In this document: positions 1 to 12,248 of the stretch, piece by piece | Layout: each line of letters opens with the position of its first letter | How positions within the stretch are numbered: the stretch's first letter is position 1 | Assembly: GCA_030272155.1 (NCBI GenBank) | Contig: CP126199.1 | Span: forward strand, 4,948,501 to 5,012,500 | Reading direction: 5' to 3' | Source: Tetradesmus obliquus | Lineage: Eukaryota > Chlorophyta > Chlorophyceae > Sphaeropleales > Scenedesmaceae | DNA length: 64,000 bases | Notes under the pieces: model-generated | Told to the model about the DNA's origin: nothing | The model's database searches: none | What the model saw: only the letters and a program-made list of their open reading frames with translations | Translations under genes and position numbers: made by a program

Positions 1-207
1 GGCAACCTGATTGGGTGGGACATGCGCTTACAGTTTTGCTGCTGCTGCTGCTCCCTCAGAGGTGCCATCTTTGCCCATAGATTTAGTTTTTTGACACGTG
101 TGAACAGGCCAGGGTGTGTATTGCTTTGAATTTAACATCAGCGCAAAGCTGTTGTGCAGCTGCGCTGATGTGCTGCTGCAACTAGCTAGCTGCAGCGGTA
201 TCCTCAC

Positions 208-3200
208 CACAACAGTGACTGGTGCAGTAGCTGTCTGGTTTGCAACACCTGGTGCGCTGGTGAACACGGTTGCCCTGTTTTGGAAAACTCCTGCCCTGCT
301 GGCAACCACCCTGAACTGCAGCTGCTTGTCGGCTCCTGCTTGCACTGATTCATTCCAGCTGCACGTCGCCTTTTGATCGCTGTTCTGGGCGCAGCCTGTA
401 CAAACAGGTGGATGACATGTAACACATCAGGTTCAGTAAAACAAACAAGGCTGGTGATCAGGAGCCAAGCTAGCAAACGCTGCGCAGGCAGCATTGAACA
501 CAAGCACCTGCCATATCTGCATTTGATGCATGTACGGTACATCAAGCAGTCAACCTTATTACACGATGGTCAAACGGGTCCAACATGCACAGGTGGCTGT
601 GTCTTGAGTGACCACACACCTGCAGGCAGCGGTGCCTGGAACTTCAAATCTGTTGACTGCAGCTCATCTACCAGGATCAGAGGGTTGACCGGTCCATCCT
701 TTGCCACTCCAGCAGTCACATTGAATATGATGGCCTCCCCTGGCCTGACACTTGCTCCAGGGCCGGATTTTGTTACTTTCAAAGTCGCTGAGGTGGCATT
801 TTTGGCTGTAACAATGACGGTGGCATTGGCCGTGCTGCTAACGGTCTGATTGCCAGCAGTAGCAGTGATGGTGGCTGAGTTGACCAGGCTGCCGTTTGCG
901 CTGCTGTTGACAATGACAGGCACGGTGACGAGCACTGTGTCATTAAACGTCCAGTTGGTTGAGGCGCCTAGGTTGCAAGTGACCTCTGGACTCCTTGCAG
1001 CTGTTGTCTCGCAGGCTGCAGAAAACAATAACAACATAAGGAAGGTGCGATTTCATCACATGAAGCTGTGATGCGGGCGCAGCTGTACAAGATCTAGACA
1101 GTGTACACTGTGCCAGAACTAAGCATGATTACCACAATGATCTCCGACGCTTAGTCGTATACAACTTTCAAACACTTCTACAATCATGTTGGGCAGCACA
1201 ACAGGACCACCCGACGGCTGGTGATTGTGTTTGCAGCCAGAACCTTGGACCTTTTTTGATGTGCATGCAAGCACAAATCAAACTGAACACCCGTATGGAC
1301 ACCCATGCATGGGTGCTAGCCAGTGGCGCTGCAATATGTGCAAGGTGCACGTCCAATTGTAAACACTCACATCCATTGAGGCGTCCTGCAGCAGTGTTGT
1401 TTGCTGTCCAGGTTGCATTTGCAGCTCCAGGCAGCAGCCCCACAGGCAGGTCATCCACAATGCTGGCAGCTGTGAAGGGCCCGGCCGCTTCAAACGTAGC
1501 GCGGAGTTCAAAATTGAAGGCTTGGCCGTGAGTCACTGGAGCAGTCGGCCCTAGTTTGGTCAGCTTGATGACCTGCACGAGCGTTTGAAATGCATATGGC
1601 GTGTACCTTGTAAGCTGCTGCAGCAACCAATGCCACACTGATGCCCGGTGGGCTGCCGGCGCTGCTCAGCCGCATTGCTTCATCTGCTGAAGACACACAA
1701 CTGACAGTGTTCACAGGCAGGACCGGGGGTAACAGCAGCAGATGAATTTAGACATGCAGAGGCACATGCAGCCAGTGCTAGCGGCCACTGCCGTTGCACT
1801 GCGCATGCATGCATGCATGCTGCTGCTGCAACTGCTGATGCTGTAACTGCAAGCAAACCCAGCGTTGTTGTGTCGTCAGCGGCCCATGTGGCAGTAGCAT
1901 GACTCACCCCTGGTGCCGCCGCCACGATCGTGACATTGAACGTGTCATTGCCGGTGCGTCCCAAATCATCAACCACAAGCGCCGTGTTGGTAGCATTGCT
2001 GCTCGCGTTTGCGCCTGCTGTGGCAGGCAGAGTTACTTCCACGACGTCCCCTGCTGCCCAGCTTTCACTGGTACCCAAGCTGCAGCTGATGACCTGTGGG
2101 CTGGCAGCTGCATTTGTGATGCAGGCTGCATGAGAAAACAGTGTTCAGCAGCGCAGAGCTAGAGTGAGTGATAGAAGAACTGGACGCATGCTTGATCTGA
2201 TACGTCAGAAAGCAGATGCCTCGGCACGTGTGCGGCACCTGGGCGAGTGTGCAATCTGTGGAGACACTGAAACGCCATGCAGCACGTGTGCAACGGCTCA
2301 GGCAGGTACATCAGATGCCCTGCCCATGCATCTTATGCAACGTCATCAATCCACTACTGTATTCAGGCGCTCTGCACAAGCTGCAGCAGGTATGATGCCG
2401 CCTACAGACCACTCACGTGTGCTTGCGTTGGTCTTGCGTGTAAACCACGTGGCGTTCACAGCAGATGCCTTGACCTCAGGAGGCAGCACATCGATGATGT
2501 TCACTCCTCTGCATGTGCTCTGGAAGGTCACACTGATGCTGTAGTTGAAGGACTGACCAGTCAGCAGAGGCTGTGTGGGGCCGCTTTTGTAAACCACAAA
2601 TGGCAGCTGCAAGCAGTGAGCAGCACAGAACAAGGGCGTGCTGAGGGACAGTATATATAATGTAAGCAAAGCTTGGTGATGCTGCTGTAGGGTTGTGCCA
2701 TGTTTGCATGATGCGTTGACGGCGCAAGTGAGCAAGCTCAGCAGAAGCGGCAACTACTTGCGTGGCACACATGGCGTCAGCGATCATAACATAGGGCCCT
2801 GCGGCAACCGCGAGCCAAAAGCATGGGTGACTTTGAAGTGTTGTGAGGGAGCACGTGGCGCTTCCTGCTTGCTGGCTTGTACTCTGCTCACCAGCAAGCT
2901 TAAAAGTCGGCTGCTAAGTGTGCAATACACATTGCACCAGCATCATTCACACAGGGCTGAGCAGCAACCGCAAGCATGAAGCAGTGGTCAATCTGAGACA
3001 ATATGTAGAGCAAGTGTCGTTGGCTCCAGCCTGGTTTGCACTCTGTTCACCAGAGGAGCAGCTTCCACCAACGTAATATGTCTGTCGCTTGCTGTGCGGT
3101 TCTGGTTGTCAGTTGCCGTTGCCTCATTTGTCAGGTTGCCCTGTGCTGCAGAGCTAGCTGTCACTGGTATAACAATGTGTGCCCTGTCTGCTGCTGCCCA

Positions 3201-6200
3201 AGTGAAGCTTGCACCCAAGCTGCAGCTGATGCGTGTGCGCAGCGTTGTGTCATTTCCACCAGGTACGACCTGAACCACGGTGCAAGCTGACAGTGGAAAA
3301 AAGCGGCAGCAGAAGCAGCAGTGCAAGCTTACATCACGGTGTTGCAACGACAAACTGTCTGGGTGGGTGGTAACTGCAACTTTTCTTTGTGCACGGCGGC
3401 GATGTCTGCAAGTTGCTGGCTGCATATGTAGTTGCAACTGCAACGCTGCTGTGCATGCGGGACATCATGGCTGCAGCTCACTGATTAGTGATCACCTAAG
3501 GTGGTTTGGGAGTAGCTCCCTCCTCTGGGTTCACCTCTTGCTATCCAAACGTGTAAATGATTGATCGACTGATTGATTGGCTGCAGCTCACCTCCGCTAG
3601 GCCCCTGCCCAGCAGCTGTCACAGATCGCCAGCTGCTGCCATTGCTGCTTGCTGACAAGAATGGTGGCAGCAGGTCCACCACCTCAATTCCTGTCGCATT
3701 GCCTTGGAAAATAACTGTTACATTGTAGTCAAACGCCTGGCCAGGTTTGACTGATGCGGGACCCGTCTTTCTGACGGTGAAAGGGTTGTTGCTGTTATTC
3801 TGCGGCAGCCGGCAGTGCAGCACATGTAACACGTGTTGACCTGCAAACCAGCTTGCACGGCATCAACTTAAGCACCATAGTTGTGACTGCTCATATATCC
3901 AAGCAGCAGTTTGCAATTGTCAAACTGTGCGAGGCAGCGTCAATTCAGCACTGACTAGCGTTGCAGGTAACGCTTGCCATGTCTACGAACTCACTAAGCA
4001 GCACAGGCCATCATTTGGTGGGCTTGCCAGAGCATTTGTGCTGTTGAGACTCGTATTGTTTGCACAGCTCCACTGCTCTGCTGCTGGTGCAGTGATGTTT
4101 CTGTCAGAGCAGGTGGCCTGCAATCCAGCAGCAGCAGCAGCGTGAACAACAAGCCAAGCAAATGAATCTGCATGTTAGTACGAAAACCTGCCGCGGATGC
4201 CGCAAGGTTCAAAATCTGCTGTTGATCTCAAATCTAATCAGAGCAGATGATCGTTTAATGCTTCTAAGATACTCAGCTTCACTATTTCCAACATGTTGGG
4301 CTGCAAAGGGTGACTGCTGCTCTGCCAACTAGTGCATTTTAAATCAGAGCAGATGTTCACTGTTATGCTGCAAAGACACCCTTCTTAATTTATTCAAACG
4401 TGTTGTGCTGCAGTGGGTGACTGCTGCTCTGCCCACTAGCCTACATGACTGCGGGTTTGCCTCCCTGTCCACACTCACCATGCAGCAGACGCTGTCACTT
4501 GCAGGGCCCATCATAACAGCAGAGCTGTTGAAGACCATGGTAGCCCTGGAGCAGTTGTACTGCTGTGCACCAGGCGCCTCTGTTAGCGCATCTCCACATG
4601 TGCTGCTGCCGTTCACAACCCTGTACTGCGCCAAGCATGTAACAGTGTCTGAACCTTGAACTGCGACAACCGAGGAGTCTGTCAGGTTGACTGCGGAAGC
4701 TATGTTGCCTGTTATGTTATAACACTCCCAGCGGTCAAACTGCGTGCCAGCTGGCGCATCTTGGTCAAGGGTATAGTTTCCTGGCAGGACGCTGCCGTCG
4801 CTGCCACAAAAACCTGGACCTGGCGTAACAACCGTTACATTGTCAGTTCCAAACCGGGGCGATGGCGCTTTGGTGCAGCGTGTGCCGTTGGTGCTGCTGC
4901 TGTTGCTGCTGGAGGCAGTCAGGTTTGCAGTGGGTCCGATGTAGCTTGCAGGAAAGTTGCTGATCAGTGCAAGCTTGGGTCTATGGGGTCAGGTGAAATG
5001 CTGGGGCTGGGGCTGGGGCTGGGGCTGGGATTGGGGCTGGGATTAGGGCTGTGGCTGGGGCTGGGGCTTGGGTTGGGGCTGGGGCTGGGGTCTGGTGAGC
5101 TGATGTTTGGGCTGGGGCTTGCACTTGGGCTGGGGCTAGGACTTGGGATGGGGCTAGGACTTGGGCTGGGGTTTGCACTGTCTAGCAGAGGAGATGATGC
5201 ACTGCAGCAGGATGGCCACGTAAACTAGGTCAGGGAGAGCATGGCTTTGGTAAGGCAGAACATCTGTGTCTGCAGTGATGCGCCGGGACGCAGCATTGCT
5301 ATGCTGGAGTTGCTATGCAGGGCAGGCTGGGCAACAACTATGCTGGTCGTGCAGCAGTAGATTTTACACACGTGCAATCTTCTGATGCCTACCTTTGTGA
5401 CGGGGCTGGAGACACTGAATCTGATGGGCTGGGGCTGGAGCTGGGGCTGGGGCTGGGGCTGGGGCTGGGGCTGGGGCTGGGGCTGGGGCTGGGGCTGGGG
5501 CTGGGGCTGGGGCTGGGGCTGGGGCTGGGGCTGGGGTTGGGGCTGGGGCTGGGGCTGGGGCTGGGGCTGGGGCTGGGGGTGGGGCTGGGGCTGGGGCCAG
5601 CAGCCAAGCCAGGTGCAGGTGCAGGGCTGTCAGCGAGAGCAGCAGCACCGGCCAGCACGTACACTGCCACACACGTCACATCCACTGCTCCAGCCAGCTG
5701 GACACTTGAGGTCACTGGGATGGAAACAGGTACGTCACCGCTGATGTTATAACACTCCCAGCCTTCAAACTGAGTGCCTGGTGCAGGGTTTTGCTCCAGG
5801 GTGTAGGTTCCTGCAGGCATGACGCCATTGCTGCCGCATACACCAGACCCAGGGCTGTCAAAACTTGTGCCGTTGCCGAGGCGGGTAGATGGCGCCTCAA
5901 CACAGCTGCTGCTGCTGCTATTTGCGCTGAGGTTGGCAGTTGGGCCTGTGTAATTGCTTGGATAGTCGCTGAGCAGCGCGAGAGTGGGGCCCGCAGCAGT
6001 GGCAGGCACAGACACAGGGCCTGGGCTGGGGGATGGTGTTGAGCTGCAGAGGACAGGTAAAAAAACAAAAATAACAAACAAAATGATGATGTGAGCAGTC
6101 GATTGAGCCAGCATGATGAAGACACTTGACACCAATGTAAGATAGCTAGGTGTTGCTGCTGGTTTGTAAGACAGGTTTGAAGCAGCGCATGGTATCTTGC

Positions 6201-8849
6201 GAGTGCTGCCAATATGGCACCGCGCTGCTGGAGCGAAACGCATAGCATTGGCAGCAGCCACAGCAGCAGCAACAGTGTAGGCTGCAGCAGCAGCAGCAAG
6301 GGTGTCGGCAGCAGCACGCGGAGTCCAGCGCTCTCACGATGTGCATGTGCTGTGTGTGTCTCGTGGCCTGCAGGTGAACAGTTGTGCATTTACCATGCCT
6401 AAAACTGTCATATCTCACCTTGGAGATGGGGCTGGTGCAGACGCCGCCGCCATGGTATACACAGCCACGCACGTCACTGACATGTTTGCTGCCAATGTAA
6501 CAGAGCTGTTGCCCTGTATTGGCACTGCCGTGCCGCTGATGACATCAAAGCACTCCCATCTGGCAAAGGCAGTGCCTGCTGGCTGATACTGTGCCAACGT
6601 GTAGCGGAGTGCTACTACGCCAACTCCGCCGCCGCAGGACCCAGATCCAGGGTTCAGTAAAGTAACGTTATAAACGCCAAGGCGAGGCGAAGGTGACTTG
6701 ATGCATATGCTTTGACCGCCTTCATCATACGCTGCCAGGTTTGCTCCGACAGTGCTGGTATATTCTGGCGGGAAAGAGCTTATCAGGGCCAGCTTGACCA
6801 TCTGTTACAAAAAACACACAGAGAAGCAGACAAAGCGGTGTTTTGGTTGATGCGCGTGGCGTGTAGTTGTTGCGCGGTGCAGGTGTGTGGCGGTACTGCT
6901 GGCAGCTGTGCGGCTGCTTGGTGCAGTGCAAGGTGCCGTCTGGCCTGCAGGCATGCTGGCATGCTGACCAACTGTTGCTTGTACACCACAGCAAGCTACA
7001 CCGCACACACGCACCTTCTGCCATGCTGGCATGCTGGCATGCTGGCCTGCAGGCATGCTGGTCGACTTTTGCTTGTACAGCAGAGCAAGCTACACCGCAC
7101 ACACACACACACCTTCCAGCACCTGCTGCTACTCTGGCATGCATACACGCGTGCCATGCTAAAGGTGGTTGCTTGACTGTACGATCAATTGCATAACCTT
7201 CCAGGCAGCACTCTCACCACACAGCAGGCATCTCTGGTAAGTATCGAGCCACCTGCTGTCGTATTCAGTGTCCAGCCTGGAGGGCATTGAAAGGGCTGGT
7301 TGCCAGGTGCGGTTGTGTTTACGTCATTGCATGTGCCAGGGGGAACGTCCTGGAAACACAGCAGCAGGGGCAACAGCTGTATGTGTTACGAGGCAAGGCG
7401 CTCAAGACAGAAGTGGGCAGAGCCAGATTCTGCTGTGTGCTGCAGCTGCATCCCATTGTGCTGCAGGCAGCTGCAGCACCACAGCTGTGACAGCACAACC
7501 CTATAGATTGTCAACTCTGTCAACCATGGCACAAATTCCCAGCAGAGCTGCAGAAGATCTGCTGTCTTTGATCTGTTTAAAGTAGGCATTGCCGGCAGCT
7601 GCTAGCAGCTCAAAATCAACATCATCATGATGATACCAGCCAAGTCAAAGCAGTAACACCATCGGCCCTATGCCACTTAACAGCAGAAAGCACATGCCTG
7701 CTTGCAGCTGCAGCAGCAGCAACAAGCAACAGCAGCGCTTTACAGCCACACTTACCGCGTTATCAAAAGAGCAGCGCCACAGGGCCTTTGCTGAATCACA
7801 AGGCCTGCCTGTGCCAGGGAACTGCTGTAGTGGATTTGGGTACCACACCGCCAATGAGCCATTGACATACGTTGCATTGGCCTGCGGGTTGTACCAAAAC
7901 TACATGCAAGCAGAGCATCAAACGCAGCACAGAAAATGGCCGCAATGTTGTTGAGCACAGCACGCTGCAGCAGCGCAGGGACGGCACTAACTGATGTAAC
8001 ACATGTAACACATGTAACACATTTGTTACATCGGAAGGTAGATGGGCTGTGTGTGTTGGGCTGCAAGTGGCTGAACAGTTTGAGGCAGCTGTAGTTGCTG
8101 CTGCTGCTACTGCTGCTGCTGCTGCTGCTGGTGGTGGTGGTGGTCTCTGCAGCTGTAAACTACGTTGTATCTGAACAGATGCTGCACGCATTGAAAGCGG
8201 CCACTAGCATCGACGCCTGCAGCACTCTCAAAGCTGCGGCGCCAATGTAACAGCAGCTATTGTTGTGCTGCTGCTGCTGCCCCTCGCTGCAGCTGCCTGT
8301 TCAACCACGAATGCAAGCCCACTGGGCTTGGCAACTCAACCTTGGCAACTCAACCAAGCATGCTCACCCGATTGACTGGATCCCCAGGCCTAGTGTCACA
8401 GCAGTTGTCACCATCAATTGACTCCACAACATTGCCCAGCACGTTATAGTCGAACCCTGGACCCTGACAAGGCCCATCAGAGCAGGTTGCCAGCGGCAGC
8501 TGAGGCACCGTGAACTCTGCTCCGACATACTTTGGCTGGCCTAGTGTGCAGCAGGCAGCATCGACAGTCTGCGTAGCAGCGCAGAAGACGGGCAGGGCAC
8601 AGCGCAGCAGGCACAGCACAGCGGGTTTGGAGGTAAGGGGCATTCTTGCTTGAGCATGAGGGCACTGGGCTGAAGTGTATAGTAACAGGTGTGCTGCTTG
8701 GGGAATTCATGATGGATGGAATTGGGTGCTGCTGGTGTTGCTCCAACGTAAACCCTGCTGATGCTGCGTCTGGTGCCCTGCGTGCTGTGCTGCTGGACGC
8801 TGGGTGCCTAAACCGGCCATGCATCACTCTCATCTCAAAGTCATGTGCT

Positions 8850-8927
<78 letters not shown>

Positions 8928-9003
8928 TGCTCACCGCTGGAATGTCAGCCAACGCCCAGATTGCCAGCAGCAGCAGCGCACCCAGCTGTTTGGGTGTGAC
9001 CAT
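208..9003 (-). CDS. Gene C: giant secreted SpaA/DUF11 repeat protein (5' part)
   Basis: Third paralog of the array; it runs off the left edge. Exons on the minus strand: 9003-8935, 8568-8368, 7899-7756, 7349-7218, 6801-6419, 6043-5393, 4980-4479, 4117-3995, 3799-3592, 3286-3051, 2606-2417, 2125-1908, 1572-1371, 1015-620, 395-208. Together they give 3843 nt (1281 codons) open in one frame, with GT donors and AG acceptors at each junction. The start is the ATG of a 23-residue hydrophobic exon ([20 protein letters not shown]...), the same 69-nt length as exon 1 of A and B. The order is signal peptide, Cys-rich exons 2-4, three SpaA-like repeats (exons 5-7), Cys-pair exon 8, then four visible DUF11-like units. 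By sequence, exons 9-10 match A exons 14-15, exons 11-12 match A 16-17, and exons 13-15 match A 20-22, so three units present in A and B are missing here. A role as a secreted wall or adhesion glycoprotein is inferred. Confidence 0.82.
620..3799 (-). other. Gene C DUF11-like units (exons 9-14)
   Basis: Each unit is two exons. The first carries xxKTGPxxVxxGQAFxYxV and a V(D/T)xLPxxV turn. The second starts with a Cys, has a CxLGxxxxWxxxDxxxxxxPV stretch and ends in a valine-rich strand. The intron inside a unit is phase 1 and the intron between units is phase 0. Exon 14 is double length and carries the start of a further unit ([16 protein letters not shown]), completed by exon 15 (395-208). 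The pattern matches the DUF11 repeat family known from bacterial surface proteins. The next exon expected from A and B is not found in 1-207, so it lies outside the window. Confidence 0.7.
4990..5176 (-). repeat. Second Ser-Pro-coding repeat, out of frame, placed in gene C intron 6
   Basis: A degenerate GGGGCTTGG/GGGGCT tract would encode a Ser-Pro run on the minus strand. In that frame it meets a stop just inside the next repeat unit (reads SLH then stop), whereas exon 7 is read from an acceptor at 4981-4982 (CATAG) in another frame. The only frame-consistent model therefore leaves this tract in the intron. It looks like an exonic linker that was lost by frameshift, or an inactive copy of the tract at 5424-5597. 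Confidence 0.6.
5424..5597 (+). repeat. (GGGGCT)n hexanucleotide tract coding (Ser-Pro)n in gene C
   Basis: Near-perfect GGGGCT repeats on the plus strand. On the minus strand they read AGCCCC, giving Ser-Pro in frame at the end of gene C exon 6. The plus strand here is the template strand of gene C and has many runs of four G at short spacing, the classic G-quadruplex pattern. Plus-strand frames through it would encode Gly-Leu or Trp-Gly polymers and are shadows. Confidence 0.9.
6944..7135. repeat. Intronic ~95-bp duplication with GGCATGCT satellite in gene C
   Basis: Two copies of a segment running from TTGCTTGTACA to CTACACCGCACACAC (about 6965-7020 and 7062-7115) are separated by short GGCATGCT/GGCCTGCAGGCATGCT repeats. 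All lie in intron 4 of gene C. The segment does not copy any neighbouring exon edge, so it is a plain intronic tandem duplication. Confidence 0.75.
8851..8925 (+). repeat. (CAG)25 in gene C intron 1
   Basis: Twenty-five CAG units on the plus strand, so (CTG)25 in the sense of gene C, starting just after the exon 1 donor at 8934. Any poly-Gln, poly-Ser or poly-Leu reading is a shadow. Confidence 0.95.
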
Positions 9004-12000
9004 AGGGGCCTGCACATGTGCATTAAAAGTATTTGGCAACAGCCACAGCAACGTGCACCGCATCAGCAGCAGCGCGCATGCATTAGCGGCAGCAGCTGTC
9101 GATAATCATGAGCTGTCCCTGCCAGTTTGTGCTGCCTGTGGTACATCCAAAGGCCAATGTGTTGTCATCCAATGAGTTCCAACAGCTATGTTGAGAGCTT
9201 GCAAAGTTCAGATGTGCAGTAAGCACATGCAGTAGTGGCAGCTGTTGCAGCTGTTGCAGGCAAGTAATTCATGACTGAGTGCGCTGCACTTCTAAGCAGG
9301 TGGGTTGGTGTCATGGAATGTCCCTGCCCCTATCTTTGGCATGCAACAACTATTTAGTGGCTTCAAGATGCTATCATGACTGTTTGGAAGCAAACAGGAT
9401 GCTGTTCCCCCTTGCAGCTGCTGCTTTCTTGTGACTGCCCAAGGTGGCGGGTGCTCCCATGTCACACCGTGGAACGCTGATCTTACCAACTCGCTGACGA
9501 AATATTCGTACGCTGGGCAACATGTAGGAACACAGCGTGCAATCTCTGCGCACCTGCGTCTCATGTGTCGTATCGCTCACTTCTACTGTGCTTCACAGCA
9601 GCTGGAGCGCCCTTCTCGTCATGTCGCAGCACAAGCTAGGGAATAAATTACGCTCAGTTAAATTTGGTGAAGCAGCTTCTCTTACGGATAGCTAGTGCGG
9701 AGATCTTGTAGGGGGGCCCTGTAGTCACACCCCTCGACACAGGACTGTCTTTTCACGCGCAAATGCAGAATTTCTGTTTCAAATATAATCACATTTTATG
9801 CCATCATGATGCGTAGCGCATACACACATGCACCACGACACCCTTTCGGGTTCCGTAACCGGGTGACCCCTGGCCTTCGCAGTGACACACAACTTTGACG
9901 CCTCGTTGTCGTTCAAAAGGATTACGCAAGAGCAACTGGTTCATGTGTTTTGTCGTGTGCCGGCCTGCTGGGCTGTTGATCGTCAACACGACGGCGTCAC
10001 CTGCTGACTAACGCAGTACTTCACAGCAGGCCTGAGGTCCCTCAGCTTGTAGCTGCTGCATGGGGGCGTTGGCAAGGGCTGCTGCTTGATTAGACAAACC
10101 GATATAGAAACGAGTCTGGGATTGAAGCGTGCAGCACGTGCTGCTGCACTCAGGAGCGTGTGCAGGTGGCACATCTGGGGATCCCCTGCCGTTGTAATTT
10201 GCGGAAAAGCTCCTTGAGCAGTTGATCACCCACAGCAGTCACAGGCACCCTTGGAACGGTTTAAAGCAACATCCATACAATATGGCTTTAAGCTTCCTTG
10301 GTTATCATCCCACAAGATCCAAAGTTCATGGTTGACAGGTTGGCCACAAACCAGCAGCAAACCAGCATTGGCAATGCTGGTCCTGCATGCTCACATCTGA
10401 CAAACAAGTAAGACAACCCACAGGCCAATGCATGCTTGTAAGCAGCAGCCGCGTGCCTTAGGAAACCACTACGTAGCGTCAGCAGTACTAAGTCGAGTAA
10501 AGTCAAATGCAGCGTCACTGCAGCCTTCAAGATGCACCACCCAAGTAACCAACATGTCCAGGACAACACAGCCCATGTGCATGTGCGTGCAGCAGCTAGC
10601 TGTTGCTGCTGCCACATTGCGCCAGATTCCACACAGCGCACAAGGCCTGCATGGTGAGAGGGTGATTTTGCTGCTCCATATGTGCCTGCAGACGTTGCAG
10701 ACTGCTTTTGCTGGCCTGGCGCATCTGCTGCCGCAAGCCGTGCAGGAACGTCTGCAGGCTCACAAGGCCCGGGGATCTGCTGCAGAGCTGGCGCACCAGG
10801 TGCAGCATCTGAGCGACAGGTGCAAGCATGTTGGACGCACATTGCTACATCAAAACGTGCTGGCCATGGTGCGGCGGGCTGCTGCTAGCAGTGTCCGCCA
10901 TGTTGCCCATACCGCACCATGCACCCTAGATCAAAGCCCCAATGTCTGTGCGTTAAGTTTAGAGTCTTGCATGCGTTGGAAGCTTCATGCGTGGCATGCA
11001 CTAGTTCGTCATATGTACGTAAAAAACATGCATGCACATGGCTCTTCATATGTACATCTAGCACACACTGCAATAAAAGTAACGGAAACCATGGCCCAAA
11101 TGGGCTGCACAACAGGCTGTGTCTGAACAGCCTCAGATGGCAGTGTTATCACCTGACAGCTCGACTACAAAAGGCAAAAGTGCACTGGCTGTGCACATGC
11201 TGTGCTACTGTGAGCAAGCAACTCCACTGCGGCACTGCACTCACAGCCTCACCCAGCATCAATTATGAGGAAAACAGCATTTGAGCAGTCCTAGCGGCCA
11301 GGCCGCACCCACCCAAGCCAGTCAACGGGACTCTCTACTGCAAGATGAAGAAAGAAGCAGCGCGCACGCCCTCGACTGCACCTGAGCGGCGCGAGGTGGT
11401 TTGTTATGCTTTGAGGCGTGCACGCAGAAACGGACGGTATGCACGGAGAAAGATGCAGAAGCAGGGTGCAAGCCCCACCGTATGCAAAGACCAACACACC
11501 TCCCACTATCCACTTTCCACATGAACTGTGCATCAGCTACACACTGCGTGCCTGTTGCAGTGTAGTTTAGGTCCAGTTGGTGTGCTGCACGCACACCCAA
11601 GCACGCGTGCAATGCAACACACTTCAGCACTGAACTGTGGCACACTTATTTGTCCTGCGTGCATCTGCCCTGGTTGCCACCTAGATTGGGCTTGTTGGCA
11701 GATGCAGCACTCCCCACAGCCCTTTAGCAGCATTCCATGAAAGGCGCAATGTCAACAACGGTGCAGCCACACTGTTATTCAGCTCCCTTCTCTCTATACA
11801 GCACATCACCAAACCACTGCTGTATGCACCAACAACCAACAGCACTACGCAACAGCTGAGCAGATCACTGCTTTGCTCTGCTGCAGCTGCAATGGGCAAC
11901 GCGTCGAACATAAGCAGCGGCATTGCAGAATGGCACAGCTTGCAGCAGCTGTTTGCTGCCTGAGCAGCAACCCACACCCCTCAGAGCTGCATCATCTGGA

Positions 12001-12248
12001 CAGCTTGTGCCCACAGGTGTTCTGCAGCTCACAGCAGCATCCCACGCTGCTGTGCAGCCGTGTTTGTAGCAGCACACGCAGCTGTGTAACCACACACATA
12101 GCAGCAGTAGCAGCAGCAGCAGCACCAGCGCCAGCAGCGGGACACCGCTGCAGCAGCGCTGAGCGCGCACTTGCGGCGCAAAGACTCACGCCCACGCTGC
12201 TGCTACTGCTGCTACTGCTGCTGCTGCTGCTGCGAGTCACCCAGCCGC
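9004..12248. other. Intergenic region between genes B and C
   Basis: This holds the 3' flank of gene B and the promoter side of gene C. No exon of either paralog is recognisable. 9640-10000 is less CAG-rich than the rest and has a GGGGGGCCC run near 9711. 10428-11126 is one long open frame with no recognised product (separate entry). I found no TGTAA motif on the minus strand just downstream of the gene B stop, so its poly(A) site is unplaced. Confidence 0.6.
10428..11126 (+). CDS. Uncertain open frame, 232 codons, product unknown
   Basis: An unspliced ATG-to-TGA frame. Its middle (about 10660-10880) is helix-like, with regular Leu/Ala/Gln spacing (LLPQAVQERLQAHKARG, then LAHQVQHLSDRCKHVGRTLL). 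The minus strand over the same stretch is also open for 184 codons, and both could be by-products of CTG/GCA-rich composition. No family is recognised. It could be an exon of an unmodelled plus-strand gene, part of the gene B 3' UTR read backwards, or non-coding. Confidence 0.2.
   Translation: MHACKQQPRALGNHYVASAVLSRVKSNAASLQPSRCTTQVTNMSRTTQPMCMCVQQLAVAAATLRQIPHSAQGLHGERVILLLHMCLQTLQTAFAGLAHLLPQAVQERLQAHKARGSAAELAHQVQHLSDRCKHVGRTLLHQNVLAMVRRAAASSVRHVAHTAPCTLDQSPNVCALSLESCMRWKLHAWHALVRHMYVKNMHAHGSSYVHLAHTAIKVTETMAQMGCTTGCV

Larger units (their letters stand above)
4479..6801 (-). other. Gene C SpaA-like block with Ser-Pro linker (exons 5-7)
   Basis: Three copies of the prealbumin/SpaA-like unit start at [26 protein letters not shown] and [13 protein letters not shown]. 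Each goes on with a GxYxLxQ..PxGTxFxxWECYxI core and ends in a TCVAVY-type strand holding one Cys. Exon 6 ends in a long (Ser-Pro)n run encoded by the GGGGCT repeat at 5424-5597. Such runs are typical hydroxyproline-glycosylation sites in algal wall proteins (known for extensin/pherophorin-type proteins; inferred here). Exon 7 ends with [20 protein letters not shown] and the VCCM Cys pair, then splices to exon 8 (4117-3995), which ends in LCCL. Introns 5 and 6 are phase 2. Confidence 0.7.

Noticed and set aside
5315-5752. Plus-strand frames of Gly-Leu and Trp-Gly polymers
   Set aside because: They are translations of the GGGGCT repeat that codes Ser-Pro on the other strand in an exon supported by both flanks.
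10288-10842. 184-codon minus-strand frame as a gene between B and C
   Set aside because: It overlaps a longer plus-strand frame, lacks splice or family support, and fits the composition bias; only the plus frame is kept, at low confidence.
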